Under the pieces are notes generated by a model. It did no database searches. It was not told the DNA's origin and worked only from the letters and a program-made list of their open reading frames with translations. 64,000 nucleotides of DNA from Gordonia westfalica (GTDB lineage: Bacteria; Actinomycetota; Actinomycetes; Mycobacteriales; Mycobacteriaceae). The stretch covers positions 930,001 to 994,000 of the forward strand of contig NZ_FNLM01000034.1 of NCBI RefSeq assembly GCF_900105725.1, read 5' to 3'. The position numbers were made by a program, and so were the translations under genes. Positions 19,871 to 30,175 of the stretch are shown here, in pieces (the stretch's first letter is position 1; each line of letters starts with the position of its first letter).

Positions 19871-22147
19871 TCAGGCCGGGCCGATCTCGACCCGCAGGCC
19901 GTTGAGGACGGCCGTCCCCGAGAGCGGATCGAGCCGCGTCCCGTCGTTGAGGGCGTTCACGTTGACGCCCGGTTCGGCGGCTGCCACGTGGAGTCGGGAT
20001 TCGGCGTCGTCGTGGCCCCAACCGTGTGGGATCGACGCGACGCCGGGTTTGATGTCCGCGGTGACCTCGACCGGGACGGTCAGTGATCCGCCTGCGCCGC
20101 GAACCGTCGCGAGCCCGTCGATGCCCAGTCGCATCGCATCGTCCGGATGGATCTGCAGGGTGCACCGGTTGGTGCCGCCGGTGAGCGCGGGCAGGTTGTG
20201 CATCCAGCTGTTGTTGGAGCGCAGGTGCCGGCGACCGACGAGGAGCAGTGCGGCCTGATCGTCGGGGTCCTGTTCGGTGTCGACGGCGGCGCGGAGGCGG
20301 GCGAGGTCGCCGATCAGCGGGTCCGGCGCCAGCTCGACCTTCCCCGACGCGGTGCGGAGAATCCCGGGCAGGCGCGGCCGCATGGGTCCGAGGTCGATGC
20401 CGTGCGGAGCTGCCAGGACGTCGGCGAACGTCAGCCCCTCCCGGGCGCCGAAGGCGTCGCCGTGGGCGCCGATGCGCATCATCATGTCGAGGCGGCGCTG
20501 ATGGCCCGGGGCTTCGGGAAGCATCGCCACGAGCGACGCCACCTCACGGCCGGCCACCGGCGAATGCGGATCGGTCACCTCCTTGGCCAGGGTGGCGGCG
20601 ATGACCTGCTCGTCGACGAGACCGGGATCGGCGTCGACGCCCACCCCGGAGAGGCCCAGGATCAGGCGACAGACGATCTCGGCCTCGTCGGGCCGGCCGT
20701 CGGGAAGCGGCAGCACCGGCTGCGAGTAGCGCGCGGTGGCCTGCACGGCCAGATTGTTGAGGATCGCGTCGTAGTGCGGACTCTGCGAGGGCCGCGGCGG
20801 CGGCAGGATGACGTCGGCGTGCCGGGTGGTCTCGTTCAGGTACGGGTCGACGCACACGACGACGTCGGCGGAGCCGAGTGCGGTGGCGAGCCGGCCGCCG
20901 TTGGGCGCGGACAGCACGGGGTTGCCGGCGAGCGTGACCAACGCCCGCAGCCTCCCGTCACCGGGGGTCTCGAACTCCTCGGCCATCGCGACCGCGGGCA
21001 GCTCCCCCGCCACCTCGGGATGCCCCGACACCCGGCTGCGCCAGCGACCGGTCCGGAAACCCCGCCCCGGTCCCGGCGGGCGGGGTGCCGGCGCGGTCGG
21101 CGCCGTCGGGAACATGACACCGCCCGGGCGGTCGAGGTTGCCGGTCAGGATGTTCACCACGTCGATGAGCCAGCTCCCGAGCGTGCCGAACTCGACCGCC
21201 GTGGTGCCCAGACGCCCGTAGACCGCTGCCGACGGCGATGCTGCGATCGCACGGGCGAGCCCGCGGATGTCCTCCGCCGGTACATCGCAGTACGATGCGA
21301 CCCGCTCGGGTGTGAGATCACTGATCTCCCTGCGTAATTCGTCGACGCCCTGCACGTACTGCCCGATACCGCCGAGGTCGTCGACGACCAGCCCCTCGTC
21401 GAACAGGCAGGTGACGACGCCGGCCAGCAGCGCGGCGTCGGTACCCGGTCGAGGTGCCAGGTGGGTGTCGGCGAGCCGGGCGGTGCGGGTGCGGGCCGGG
21501 TCGATCACCGTCAGACGGCCCCCGCGATGCCGCAGGGCTTTCAGCTTGCCGGGGAAGTCGGCGGCGGTGGTCATGCTCCCGTTGGAGACAACGGGATTCG
21601 CCCCGATTATCACCAGGTGGTCGGTGCGGTCGAGGTCGGGCACGGCGAAGGTCCCGGCGTGACCGAAGAGGTATCCCGTCGCGGCCTGTTTGGGTATCTG
21701 GTCGAGAGTGCCGGCGCTGAAGACGTTGCGGGTGCCGAGGGCACGGGCCAGCAGGGGCGCGTACATCGTGCCCGCGATGGTGTGGGCCGACGGGTTGCCG
21801 AGGTAGAAACCGACCGACGATCCGCCGTGCTCGGCGATGACCGTCCGGAGCCGGGAGACGGCGACGTCGAGCGCCTCGTCCCAATCGACCTCGACGAATC
21901 GTCCGTCACGTTTGACGAGTGGGCGCGCGAGACGGTCGGGGTCGTTGTCGAGCTCCGGAAAGCTCGCACCCTTCGGACAGATGTAGCCGTGGCTGAACAC
22001 GTCGTCGGTGTCGCCGCGCGCGCCGCTGACGTGTTCACGGTGGTGCCCGGCGTGTTCGTCCATCGGGCCGCCGTGGGTGTCGATGACGAGGGTCAACCCG
22101 CAGGTTGCCTCGCAGAGCGGACAGATTCGAGGTGCCGTGCGCGTCAT
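19871..22147 (-). CDS. Molybdopterin-dependent oxidoreductase (formate dehydrogenase/nitrate reductase family)
   Basis: A 758-residue bis-MGD enzyme. The N-terminal 4Fe-4S site reads CPLCEATC with a fourth Cys in YICPKG. The central domains contain typical cofactor contacts (ANPVVSNGS, GNPVLSAPNGGR), and the C-terminal domain has the final MGD-binding segments (LRSNNSWMHNLP, SIPHGWGH). There is no Tat signal, so it is cytoplasmic. No partner subunit or maturation gene is nearby. It is not part of the M. tuberculosis order here, so it is an insertion. The substrate could be formate or another small molecule. Confidence 0.85.
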   Translation of the reverse strand: MTRTAPRICPLCEATCGLTLVIDTHGGPMDEHAGHHREHVSGARGDTDDVFSHGYICPKGASFPELDNDPDRLARPLVKRDGRFVEVDWDEALDVAVSRLRTVIAEHGGSSVGFYLGNPSAHTIAGTMYAPLLARALGTRNVFSAGTLDQIPKQAATGYLFGHAGTFAVPDLDRTDHLVIIGANPVVSNGSMTTAADFPGKLKALRHRGGRLTVIDPARTRTARLADTHLAPRPGTDAALLAGVVTCLFDEGLVVDDLGGIGQYVQGVDELRREISDLTPERVASYCDVPAEDIRGLARAIAASPSAAVYGRLGTTAVEFGTLGSWLIDVVNILTGNLDRPGGVMFPTAPTAPAPRPPGPGRGFRTGRWRSRVSGHPEVAGELPAVAMAEEFETPGDGRLRALVTLAGNPVLSAPNGGRLATALGSADVVVCVDPYLNETTRHADVILPPPRPSQSPHYDAILNNLAVQATARYSQPVLPLPDGRPDEAEIVCRLILGLSGVGVDADPGLVDEQVIAATLAKEVTDPHSPVAGREVASLVAMLPEAPGHQRRLDMMMRIGAHGDAFGAREGLTFADVLAAPHGIDLGPMRPRLPGILRTASGKVELAPDPLIGDLARLRAAVDTEQDPDDQAALLLVGRRHLRSNNSWMHNLPALTGGTNRCTLQIHPDDAMRLGIDGLATVRGAGGSLTVPVEVTADIKPGVASIPHGWGHDDAESRLHVAAAEPGVNVNALNDGTRLDPLSGTAVLNGLRVEIGPA

Positions 22148-22182
22148 GAACCCACGCTAGGCCCGGGCATCGGGTCGGCGTG

Positions 22183-22231
22183 GGCGAAGCCGCTCATCCG
22201 ATCACCGCGGCGAAGCCGCTCATCTGATCAC
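22183..22231. repeat. Two direct repeats across the gdh stop codon
   Basis: Two 23-base copies (22183-22205 and 22209-22231) differ by one base. The right copy covers the last codons and stop of gdh; the left copy lies just beyond. Each contains CGAAGCCGC, and the sequence GCGGCGAAGCCGC at the join can form a short hairpin. A small tandem duplication of the gene end is the simplest explanation. Confidence 0.6.
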
Positions 22232-25200
22232 ACTGCGGAGCTGCCGCGCGGCGACCGACAGGGTCGCGAGGTCGAGCGTTCCGGTCTCCTCGATCTCCTC
22301 CAGCACGGTGCGCACCCGGTTCAGCCGGTTGGAATGCGAGGACTCCCATTCGGCGATCTTGTCCGCCGACGATTCGTCGGGCTCGCTGACCTCCAGGATC
22401 TTGAGTGTCAGAGCCCGCAGCGCACCGTGCATGTCGTCGCGCAGTGCGAGTCGGGCGAGCGCATGCCAGCGGTCCCCGTAATCGAGGGTGGACACCGCGG
22501 TGAGTAGTCCCTCGAGACCGAAATGTTCCATCACCGCGAAATAGAGTTCACCGGCTTCTTCCGGGGCGCGATCGGCGATCTCGGCGGCGTCGATGATGTC
22601 GAGGAGGCAGAAGCGGTGGAGGCTTGCGGCGACGGTCTGCGCGAGGTCCTCGGGGACGCCCTGGTCGATGTAGGTGCGCGCACGATCGGCGATGTCGCGT
22701 CGTGAACTCTCGCCGAACCAGGCTCCGGCCACGTCCGACAGCCGCGTGACACGGCCGGTGTAGCGGGTGACCTCGGCGGCCATGGCGAGGGGCTGGGGCC
22801 GGAAGGCGAGGAGCCACCGCGACGCCCGGAACACCAACCGCCGGGCGTAGAGCATCATCTCGTCGACGACCTCGACCGGCGCCGGGGAATGCCGGATGCG
22901 TTCGAAGACGTCGGACATCCCGAAGATCTCGTTGGACACGACGTAGGCGCGGACACCTTCCTCCGTGGTGCAGCCGCTGCCCTCGCCCAAGCGAAACAGG
23001 TGCGTCATCCCGGCGTGCGCGATGACGTCGTTGACCAGGGTCGTCGCCACGATCTGGCGTCGTAGCCGGTGACCGGCGATGGCGTCATCGCACTTCTCGC
23101 GCAAGGCCTCCGGGAAGTACCGGGCCACCCGTTGTGCGAACACGTCGTTGTCGGGCAGGTCGCTCGCGAGGAGATCCGACTTCGCCTCGAGCTTGACGTG
23201 GGCCATGAGCGTGGCGAATTCGGGTGAGGTGAGACCCCGGTGCAGCTCCCCGTCGAATCGCTTGCGCAACTCACGCGGTTCCGGGAGCGCCTCGAGCCGG
23301 AGGTCGATGCCGCGCTCCCGCGAGAGTTTGTCGAGCATCCGGGCGTGCACCTCCACCCGCTTGAGTTCGAAGGTGCGGCAGAAACCGAGCTCGGCGTTCT
23401 GTGAGATGTTGTCGGCGAGAACGAGATCGGCGACATCCTCGGTCATCGATTCGAGCAGCGGATCGCGATCGCCGGGTTCGAGTACACCGGTCGACACCGC
23501 CGAGTCGAGCAGGATCTTGATGTTCACCTCGTGGTCCGAGCAGTCGACGCCCGCCGAGTTGTCGAGTGCGTCGGTGTTGATCCGGCCGCCCGCGAGGTCG
23601 AACTCGATCCGCCCGCGTTCGGTGACCCCGAGGTTGCCGCCCTCCCCGATCACCTTGGCGCGCACCTGGTCTCCGTCGACACGGATCGCGTCGTTCGACT
23701 TGTCGCCGACCTCCCCGTGCGATTCGGTCGACGCCTTGACGTAGGTGCCGATCCCGCCGTTCCACAGCAGGTCGACCGGCGCGAGCAGGACCGCCCTGAT
23801 CAGATCCGGTGGCGAGAGCTCGGCGACACCCTCGTCGATGCCGAGCGCGGCCGCCATCTCCGCGCTGACCGGGATGGACTTGCGGTCACGAGACCACACG
23901 CCGCCACCCGCGCTGATCAGGTCAGCGTCGTAGTCGGCCCACGATGACCGCGGCAGCTCGAACAGTCGGCGCCGCTCGGCGTATGACCGATCCGCGACCG
24001 GGTCCGGGTCGATGAAGATGTGCCGGTGGTCGAAGGCCGCCACGAGCCTGATGTGCTCGCTGAGCAGCATCCCGTTGCCGAAGACGTCACCGGACATGTC
24101 GCCGATCCCGGCGACGGTGAAGTCCTGCGACTGGGTGTCGACGTCCATCTCGCGGAAGTGCCGTTTCACCGACTCCCAGGCACCGCGCGCGGTGATGCCC
24201 ATGGCCTTGTGGTCATAGCCGGCCGAACCGCCGGAGGCGAACGCGTCGCCGAGCCAGAAGTCGTAGGACTTCGACACCTCGTTGGCGATGTCGGAGAACG
24301 CCGCGGTGCCCTTGTCGGCGGCCACGACCAGGTAGGTGTCGTCGGAGTCGAGCCGCACCACGTCCCGCGCCGGGATGATCTCCCCGGTCGTGCGATCGAT
24401 GTTGTCGGTAATGTCGAGCAGGCCCGCGATGAACTGCCGGTAGCAGGTAATCCCCTCCTCGCGGTGCGCATCCCGGTCTGCTCCGGGGTCCCCGGTCGGC
24501 GCGGGCGGCCGTTTGACGATGAAGCCGCCCTTCGCGCCGAGCGGGACGATGACGGCGTTCTTCACCGCCTGGGCCTTCACCAGGCCGAGGATCTCGGTGC
24601 GGAAGTCCTCCTTGCGGTCCGACCAGCGCAGCCCGCCGCGAGCCACCGCACCGAACCGCAGGTGGACACCTTCGACGCGGGGCGAATACACGAAGATCTC
24701 GTGCAGCGGTCGGGGCTCGGGGGTCTGCGGGATCTCCCGGGGCCGCAGCTTGAACGAGATGACCGGGCAGTATTCACCATCCCGACCACCGACCCGGACG
24801 AAGTAGTTGGTCCGTGACGTCGCGGTCATGACCGCGGCGAACGCGGACACGATCCGGTCGGCGTCGAGGCTCAGCACCGTGCCGATGTCGGCGTGGAGCC
24901 GCTCACTCACACTCTCCCGGCGTTCGGGATCGGCGGCCGACGGATCGAAGGAGGCCACGAACAAGTCGACGAGACCGCGGGTGATCTGCAGATGGCGGCC
25001 CAGCACGTTCGCGACATGGGCTGTGCTGTACGAGAATCCGCATTGCCGCAGGTACTGACCGTAGGCGCGCAGCATCGCGGCCGACCGCCACTGGAGTCCG
25101 CATCGGATGATCAGTTCGTTGTAGTCGTCGACGTCTGCCGCGGCGAGCCAGATCTGACGGAAGCCCTCGGTGAAACGGTCCTCGAGGTCGTCGATGTGGT

Positions 25201-26980
25201 CGAGGTCGACCGACATCCCGGCGGCCAGCTGCACGATGAACTCGTAGGCCCAGCAGACGGTGTCGTCGGCGCGGCGGATCTCGTACGGATGTTCTTCGAG
25301 GGCGTCGAGTCCGAGGCTGTGCAGCACCGGCAGGACGTCGGTGAGGGTCGCCGACGCCCCGCACAGGTAGAGGGTGAACCGCCAACGGGCGTGGCCGCCC
25401 GGCCCGCGCTCCTCGGTGGCGTCGAGTGTCACCTCGAGGGCTCCCGGCTCGAGGGCGACGACCCGGATCAGGTCCTCGACGGCATCCTGCGGTTCACGGA
25501 GTTCCTTGTAGTCGTCGGACAGCGAGGGCAGCTGTCGCAGAAGGAGTTCGGGACCACCGTCCAGTGAGTCCAGGCGGTCGCCGATGTTCGCGGCGAGTTC
25601 ACGGATGCGTTCGTCCCAGCTGCGGATGGCCGCCGCGAGCGCCGCCTGCATCCGGGCGTGTGCCGGTGACCCGGTGTCGACCGAGCCGAGCCCGGATGCG
25701 GTGGCCGGGTCGATGCAGACCAGCACCTGCAGGAGCGCGAGCGGCATCTCGCTCACCCGGGCCGTGTATTCCAGTGCGCTGCCGTGTAACTCGCCCATCA
25801 GCGCATGTTCGAGGGCGAGCCGACTCTGCGTGTTGTACCGGTCGCGGGGCAGATAGATGAGGGCGATCGCGGTCTTCCCGTCGAGATTGGTACGCACGAA
25901 CAGGCGCAATGACCGGGTCGCGACGGCGTCGAGCATCTCGGTGACGCGTCGGGTGAGTTCTCCGGTGGTGGAGGCGAACATCTCCACCAGCGGATAGTTC
26001 TGCAGCAGCTCGATCATCGACTGGCCGGCGAAGGAGTCCTCGTCGACCCCGGCTCGCGCGAGGACGTCGTGCACCTTGGTGCGCAGCACCGGGACGTCGA
26101 GCACGGTCTGATGCAGGCCGGAGGAGGTCAGCGTGCCGAGGAAGCGGTGCTCGCCGTCGTGGTCGCCGTGCGAGTCGAAGGCCGGGACCTGAAGCAGTAC
26201 AGGAAAATTCGACCGTTGGATGCCGGTGGCGACGAATACGCGGCTCGCTCGCGGGAGCAGCGGTCGCGCGGTGACCGACGGGAAGTCCCGGTTGATCGAG
26301 TCGGTGCGCCAGACACCGAGCCGTTCGTCACCCTCACCGGTTCCGTCGTTGCCCACGCGGGTGTACCCGAGGGGATGGAAGTGGTTCCCGGCGAACCACT
26401 CGAGGAGTTTGGCGTACTCGTGGCGATCGGTGTTGCCGATGCCGGTCGACTCGCGCAGCGGTGCCACGGACAGATCGGTGGCGCACGACGTCATCCGCGA
26501 CCGCATCCGGGCGGAGTCGTGGTCGACGTCGCCCACCCGGGACACGACCTCGAGGAGATGCGAACGGAGTTCCTGCGGGTCGATGCCGGGATGACCGGCG
26601 AGGCCGCCGACGAAGATCCAGGACTCCCAGCCGGCACCGGGTACGTCGTCGATCGCCTCGAGCCGGCCGCCGGAGTCGCGTTGCACCGGCATCACCGGAT
26701 GGTCCATGCGGCCGATCGTGAGGTCATGCGCCTCGACGGTCGCCAGGACCGCCTCCACCAGCATCGGCATGTCGTCGTTGACGACGACGATCTCGACCGC
26801 GCCGCCCTCGTCGATGACCACCTCGACGAGTGCCTGACCGGGGTCGCGCCGGGTTGCGACGTCAAGGTGACGCACCACCTGCTCGGCGGCGCTGTCGGTC
26901 GCCGAGCCATCGGCCCGGGACCTGAAGTAGTGGTTCACCGCGTCCGGCACGAGTGACGTCACATCGCCGATGCTAGTCAC
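22220..26980 (-). CDS. gdh: NAD-specific glutamate dehydrogenase, large (180-kDa) type
   Basis: A 1586-residue cytoplasmic enzyme that oxidatively deaminates glutamate to 2-oxoglutarate with NAD. The long N-terminal half carries ACT/PAS-like regulatory domains; the catalytic core lies at about residues 720-1220 (RWSDRKEDFRTEILGLVKAQ, GAKGGFIVK, GIGDMSGDVFGNGM). Length and domain order match Rv2476c and the Streptomyces clavuligerus enzyme. GTG 26980 is the start. ettA ends 21 bases upstream, so the two may be co-transcribed. In mycobacteria this enzyme is controlled by GarA, which is not in this window. Confidence 0.96.
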   Translation of the reverse strand: MTSIGDVTSLVPDAVNHYFRSRADGSATDSAAEQVVRHLDVATRRDPGQALVEVVIDEGGAVEIVVVNDDMPMLVEAVLATVEAHDLTIGRMDHPVMPVQRDSGGRLEAIDDVPGAGWESWIFVGGLAGHPGIDPQELRSHLLEVVSRVGDVDHDSARMRSRMTSCATDLSVAPLRESTGIGNTDRHEYAKLLEWFAGNHFHPLGYTRVGNDGTGEGDERLGVWRTDSINRDFPSVTARPLLPRASRVFVATGIQRSNFPVLLQVPAFDSHGDHDGEHRFLGTLTSSGLHQTVLDVPVLRTKVHDVLARAGVDEDSFAGQSMIELLQNYPLVEMFASTTGELTRRVTEMLDAVATRSLRLFVRTNLDGKTAIALIYLPRDRYNTQSRLALEHALMGELHGSALEYTARVSEMPLALLQVLVCIDPATASGLGSVDTGSPAHARMQAALAAAIRSWDERIRELAANIGDRLDSLDGGPELLLRQLPSLSDDYKELREPQDAVEDLIRVVALEPGALEVTLDATEERGPGGHARWRFTLYLCGASATLTDVLPVLHSLGLDALEEHPYEIRRADDTVCWAYEFIVQLAAGMSVDLDHIDDLEDRFTEGFRQIWLAAADVDDYNELIIRCGLQWRSAAMLRAYGQYLRQCGFSYSTAHVANVLGRHLQITRGLVDLFVASFDPSAADPERRESVSERLHADIGTVLSLDADRIVSAFAAVMTATSRTNYFVRVGGRDGEYCPVISFKLRPREIPQTPEPRPLHEIFVYSPRVEGVHLRFGAVARGGLRWSDRKEDFRTEILGLVKAQAVKNAVIVPLGAKGGFIVKRPPAPTGDPGADRDAHREEGITCYRQFIAGLLDITDNIDRTTGEIIPARDVVRLDSDDTYLVVAADKGTAAFSDIANEVSKSYDFWLGDAFASGGSAGYDHKAMGITARGAWESVKRHFREMDVDTQSQDFTVAGIGDMSGDVFGNGMLLSEHIRLVAAFDHRHIFIDPDPVADRSYAERRRLFELPRSSWADYDADLISAGGGVWSRDRKSIPVSAEMAAALGIDEGVAELSPPDLIRAVLLAPVDLLWNGGIGTYVKASTESHGEVGDKSNDAIRVDGDQVRAKVIGEGGNLGVTERGRIEFDLAGGRINTDALDNSAGVDCSDHEVNIKILLDSAVSTGVLEPGDRDPLLESMTEDVADLVLADNISQNAELGFCRTFELKRVEVHARMLDKLSRERGIDLRLEALPEPRELRKRFDGELHRGLTSPEFATLMAHVKLEAKSDLLASDLPDNDVFAQRVARYFPEALREKCDDAIAGHRLRRQIVATTLVNDVIAHAGMTHLFRLGEGSGCTTEEGVRAYVVSNEIFGMSDVFERIRHSPAPVEVVDEMMLYARRLVFRASRWLLAFRPQPLAMAAEVTRYTGRVTRLSDVAGAWFGESSRRDIADRARTYIDQGVPEDLAQTVAASLHRFCLLDIIDAAEIADRAPEEAGELYFAVMEHFGLEGLLTAVSTLDYGDRWHALARLALRDDMHGALRALTLKILEVSEPDESSADKIAEWESSHSNRLNRVRTVLEEIEETGTLDLATLSVAARQLRSVIR

Positions 26981-27001
26981 CCGTACCGGACGGGGATGGG
27001 A

Positions 27002-28675
<1,674 letters not shown>

Positions 28676-28855
28676 GTCTTAGCCTCTCTACCAGCGATTA
28701 TTGGCTCATCTGCCGCGGCCCCTCCCGCAAATCCCCCGCATCGAATGGCGTGAGCACAGTGGAGGTGGGCCCTCGTGGCACAACAGCAACCCAGTCTAGT
28801 CACCGACTCCGCGGACCCCGCCGACGGGCGACGGCCGAGCCGAATCGCCCGGAGT

Positions 28856-28939
28856 GAAGTCGCGCGCGACGTCGATCAGGCCTGACGACCTCGGCCGGAG
28901 TCGCGTGGCCGGATCGAGTTCGCGTGCGACCTCGTTTCG
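28856..28939. repeat. 84-bp dispersed intergenic repeat, copy 1
   Basis: This segment aligns without gaps to 32292-32375; I count 66 of 84 identical bases. It holds repeats of a GTCGCG-GCGAC core and ends in CTCGTTTCG. It lies in the 287-base gap between ettA and ssb. No coding is seen in it. Confidence 0.6.
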
Positions 28940-28962
28940 CCGTCGGGCGTCGGCACGATGCC

Positions 28963-29406
28963 TTACGCCGCAGACGGGGCCGTCTCGCTGGTGACCGATT
29001 TCTCGTCTGTCAGCGGCACGCCGACGGCGACGCCGCGTTCCGACGACGGCGTCCCGCGGTAGGTGACGATGCACCGGCTCAGGTCGAGGCCTACCGCGAC
29101 GGCGGTCATCTCGAGATCCGATCGGCGTGACCCGTCGGCCGCGGGATACTCGTTGGTCTTGATCTGGCCGTGGGCCATGACCGGCCGGCCCTTCGCGATG
29201 GCCAGTCCGACGCCGGCAAGCAGGCGACGCCAGCAGCTCACCGTCAGATACAGCGTTGGCCCGTCCATCCATTCGCCGGTGCGCTTGTCGATACGGCGCG
29301 AGGTGCAGGCAACGCGGAACGAGATCACGTCCTCGCCGGTGGTCGTCTGGCGTCGGCGGGGCTCGGACACAACGGTTCCGATGACGGTCGTGTACGTCTC
29401 AAACAT
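28963..29406 (-). CDS. ssb: Single-stranded DNA-binding protein paralogue (Rv2478c-like)
   Basis: A 147-residue OB-fold protein (MFETYTTVIGTVVSEPRRR, FRVACTSRR, VSCWRRLL). It corresponds to the second mycobacterial SSB (SsbB, Rv2478c), not to the replicative copy next to rpsF/rplI. The C-terminus ends in SETAPSAA and lacks the acidic DDDIPF tail that recruits partner proteins, so its role probably differs from the main SSB. ATG 29406 has AGGAGA upstream. It is divergent from the chorismate mutase gene. Confidence 0.9.
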   Translation of the reverse strand: MFETYTTVIGTVVSEPRRRQTTTGEDVISFRVACTSRRIDKRTGEWMDGPTLYLTVSCWRRLLAGVGLAIAKGRPVMAHGQIKTNEYPAADGSRRSDLEMTAVAVGLDLSRCIVTYRGTPSSERGVAVGVPLTDEKSVTSETAPSAA

Positions 29407-29564
29407 GGTCGTCTCCTACTGGTGTCGGCCACGGGAAGTGTGGCCGCACCAGCATCTCTCCCGGCGTACACCGGAGACGGCGACGCGATGGGGCTGTGGA
29501 GAACTCCTCTGGGTTACCCACAGATCGCGGGTACACCTGGCGCGCCTGCCCATAGAATCCCGGA

Positions 29565-30161
29565 ATGCGGATGCGAGTGTTCCTGGCCGGTCTGATCGCG
29601 GCAGTGGTGTTGGTGTCACCGACCTATTCGGCGCAGCCCCTCGCCGTCGCGGCACCGGCGGCGCAGCCGCCGTTGACGGGCCTGACCGACGCGATCGCCG
29701 GCCGCCTCGCCCTGGCCGACACGGTGGCCGCGACGAAGTGGGCATCAGGCGCGGCCATCGACGATCCCGCGCGCGAGCAGGTCGTCCTCAACACCGTGTC
29801 GCAGCTGGCCGTCGACCGCGGCCTCGAGCCCGCCTACGTACGCGGCGTGTTCCGCGACCAGATCGAGGCGAGCAAGACCGTGCAGCGCGGGCTGTTCGCC
29901 CAGTGGGGACTACCGGGACGAACGGCCCCGCCCGCCACTCCGGATCTCGGTCCGGTCCGGGCGGCGATCAACGAGTTCAACGTGGCCATCGTCGACGAAC
30001 TGGCCGCCTCGAGAGGATTTGCGCGAAGCCTCCGTTGCCCGCCGGAGCTGGTCGCCGCGACCGGTTCCTCCGCGGCCGGCCTCGGCTTCGATCCGCTCCA
30101 CGTCGCCGCCCTGATCCAGGCCGGGGCGTCGGTCTGCGTGGTGTCGACGGGGTCGAACTGA
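29565..30161 (+). CDS. Secreted chorismate mutase (AroQ gamma type)
   Basis: Converts chorismate to prephenate outside the cytoplasm, as does M. tuberculosis Rv1885c. A signal peptide with an AVAAPAAQP cleavage region covers about 33 residues. The mature protein is all-helical, with LTDAIAGRLALADTVAATKW carrying the first active-site Arg/Lys set and RDQIEASKTVQ the later ones. Two Cys near the C-terminus (RCPPEL and ASVCVVS) probably form a disulfide. The biological reason for exporting this activity is not known. The gene stands alone. Confidence 0.88.
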   Translation: MRMRVFLAGLIAAVVLVSPTYSAQPLAVAAPAAQPPLTGLTDAIAGRLALADTVAATKWASGAAIDDPAREQVVLNTVSQLAVDRGLEPAYVRGVFRDQIEASKTVQRGLFAQWGLPGRTAPPATPDLGPVRAAINEFNVAIVDELAASRGFARSLRCPPELVAATGSSAAGLGFDPLHVAALIQAGASVCVVSTGSN

Positions 30162-30175
30162 GTCCCGGTTGCAGG

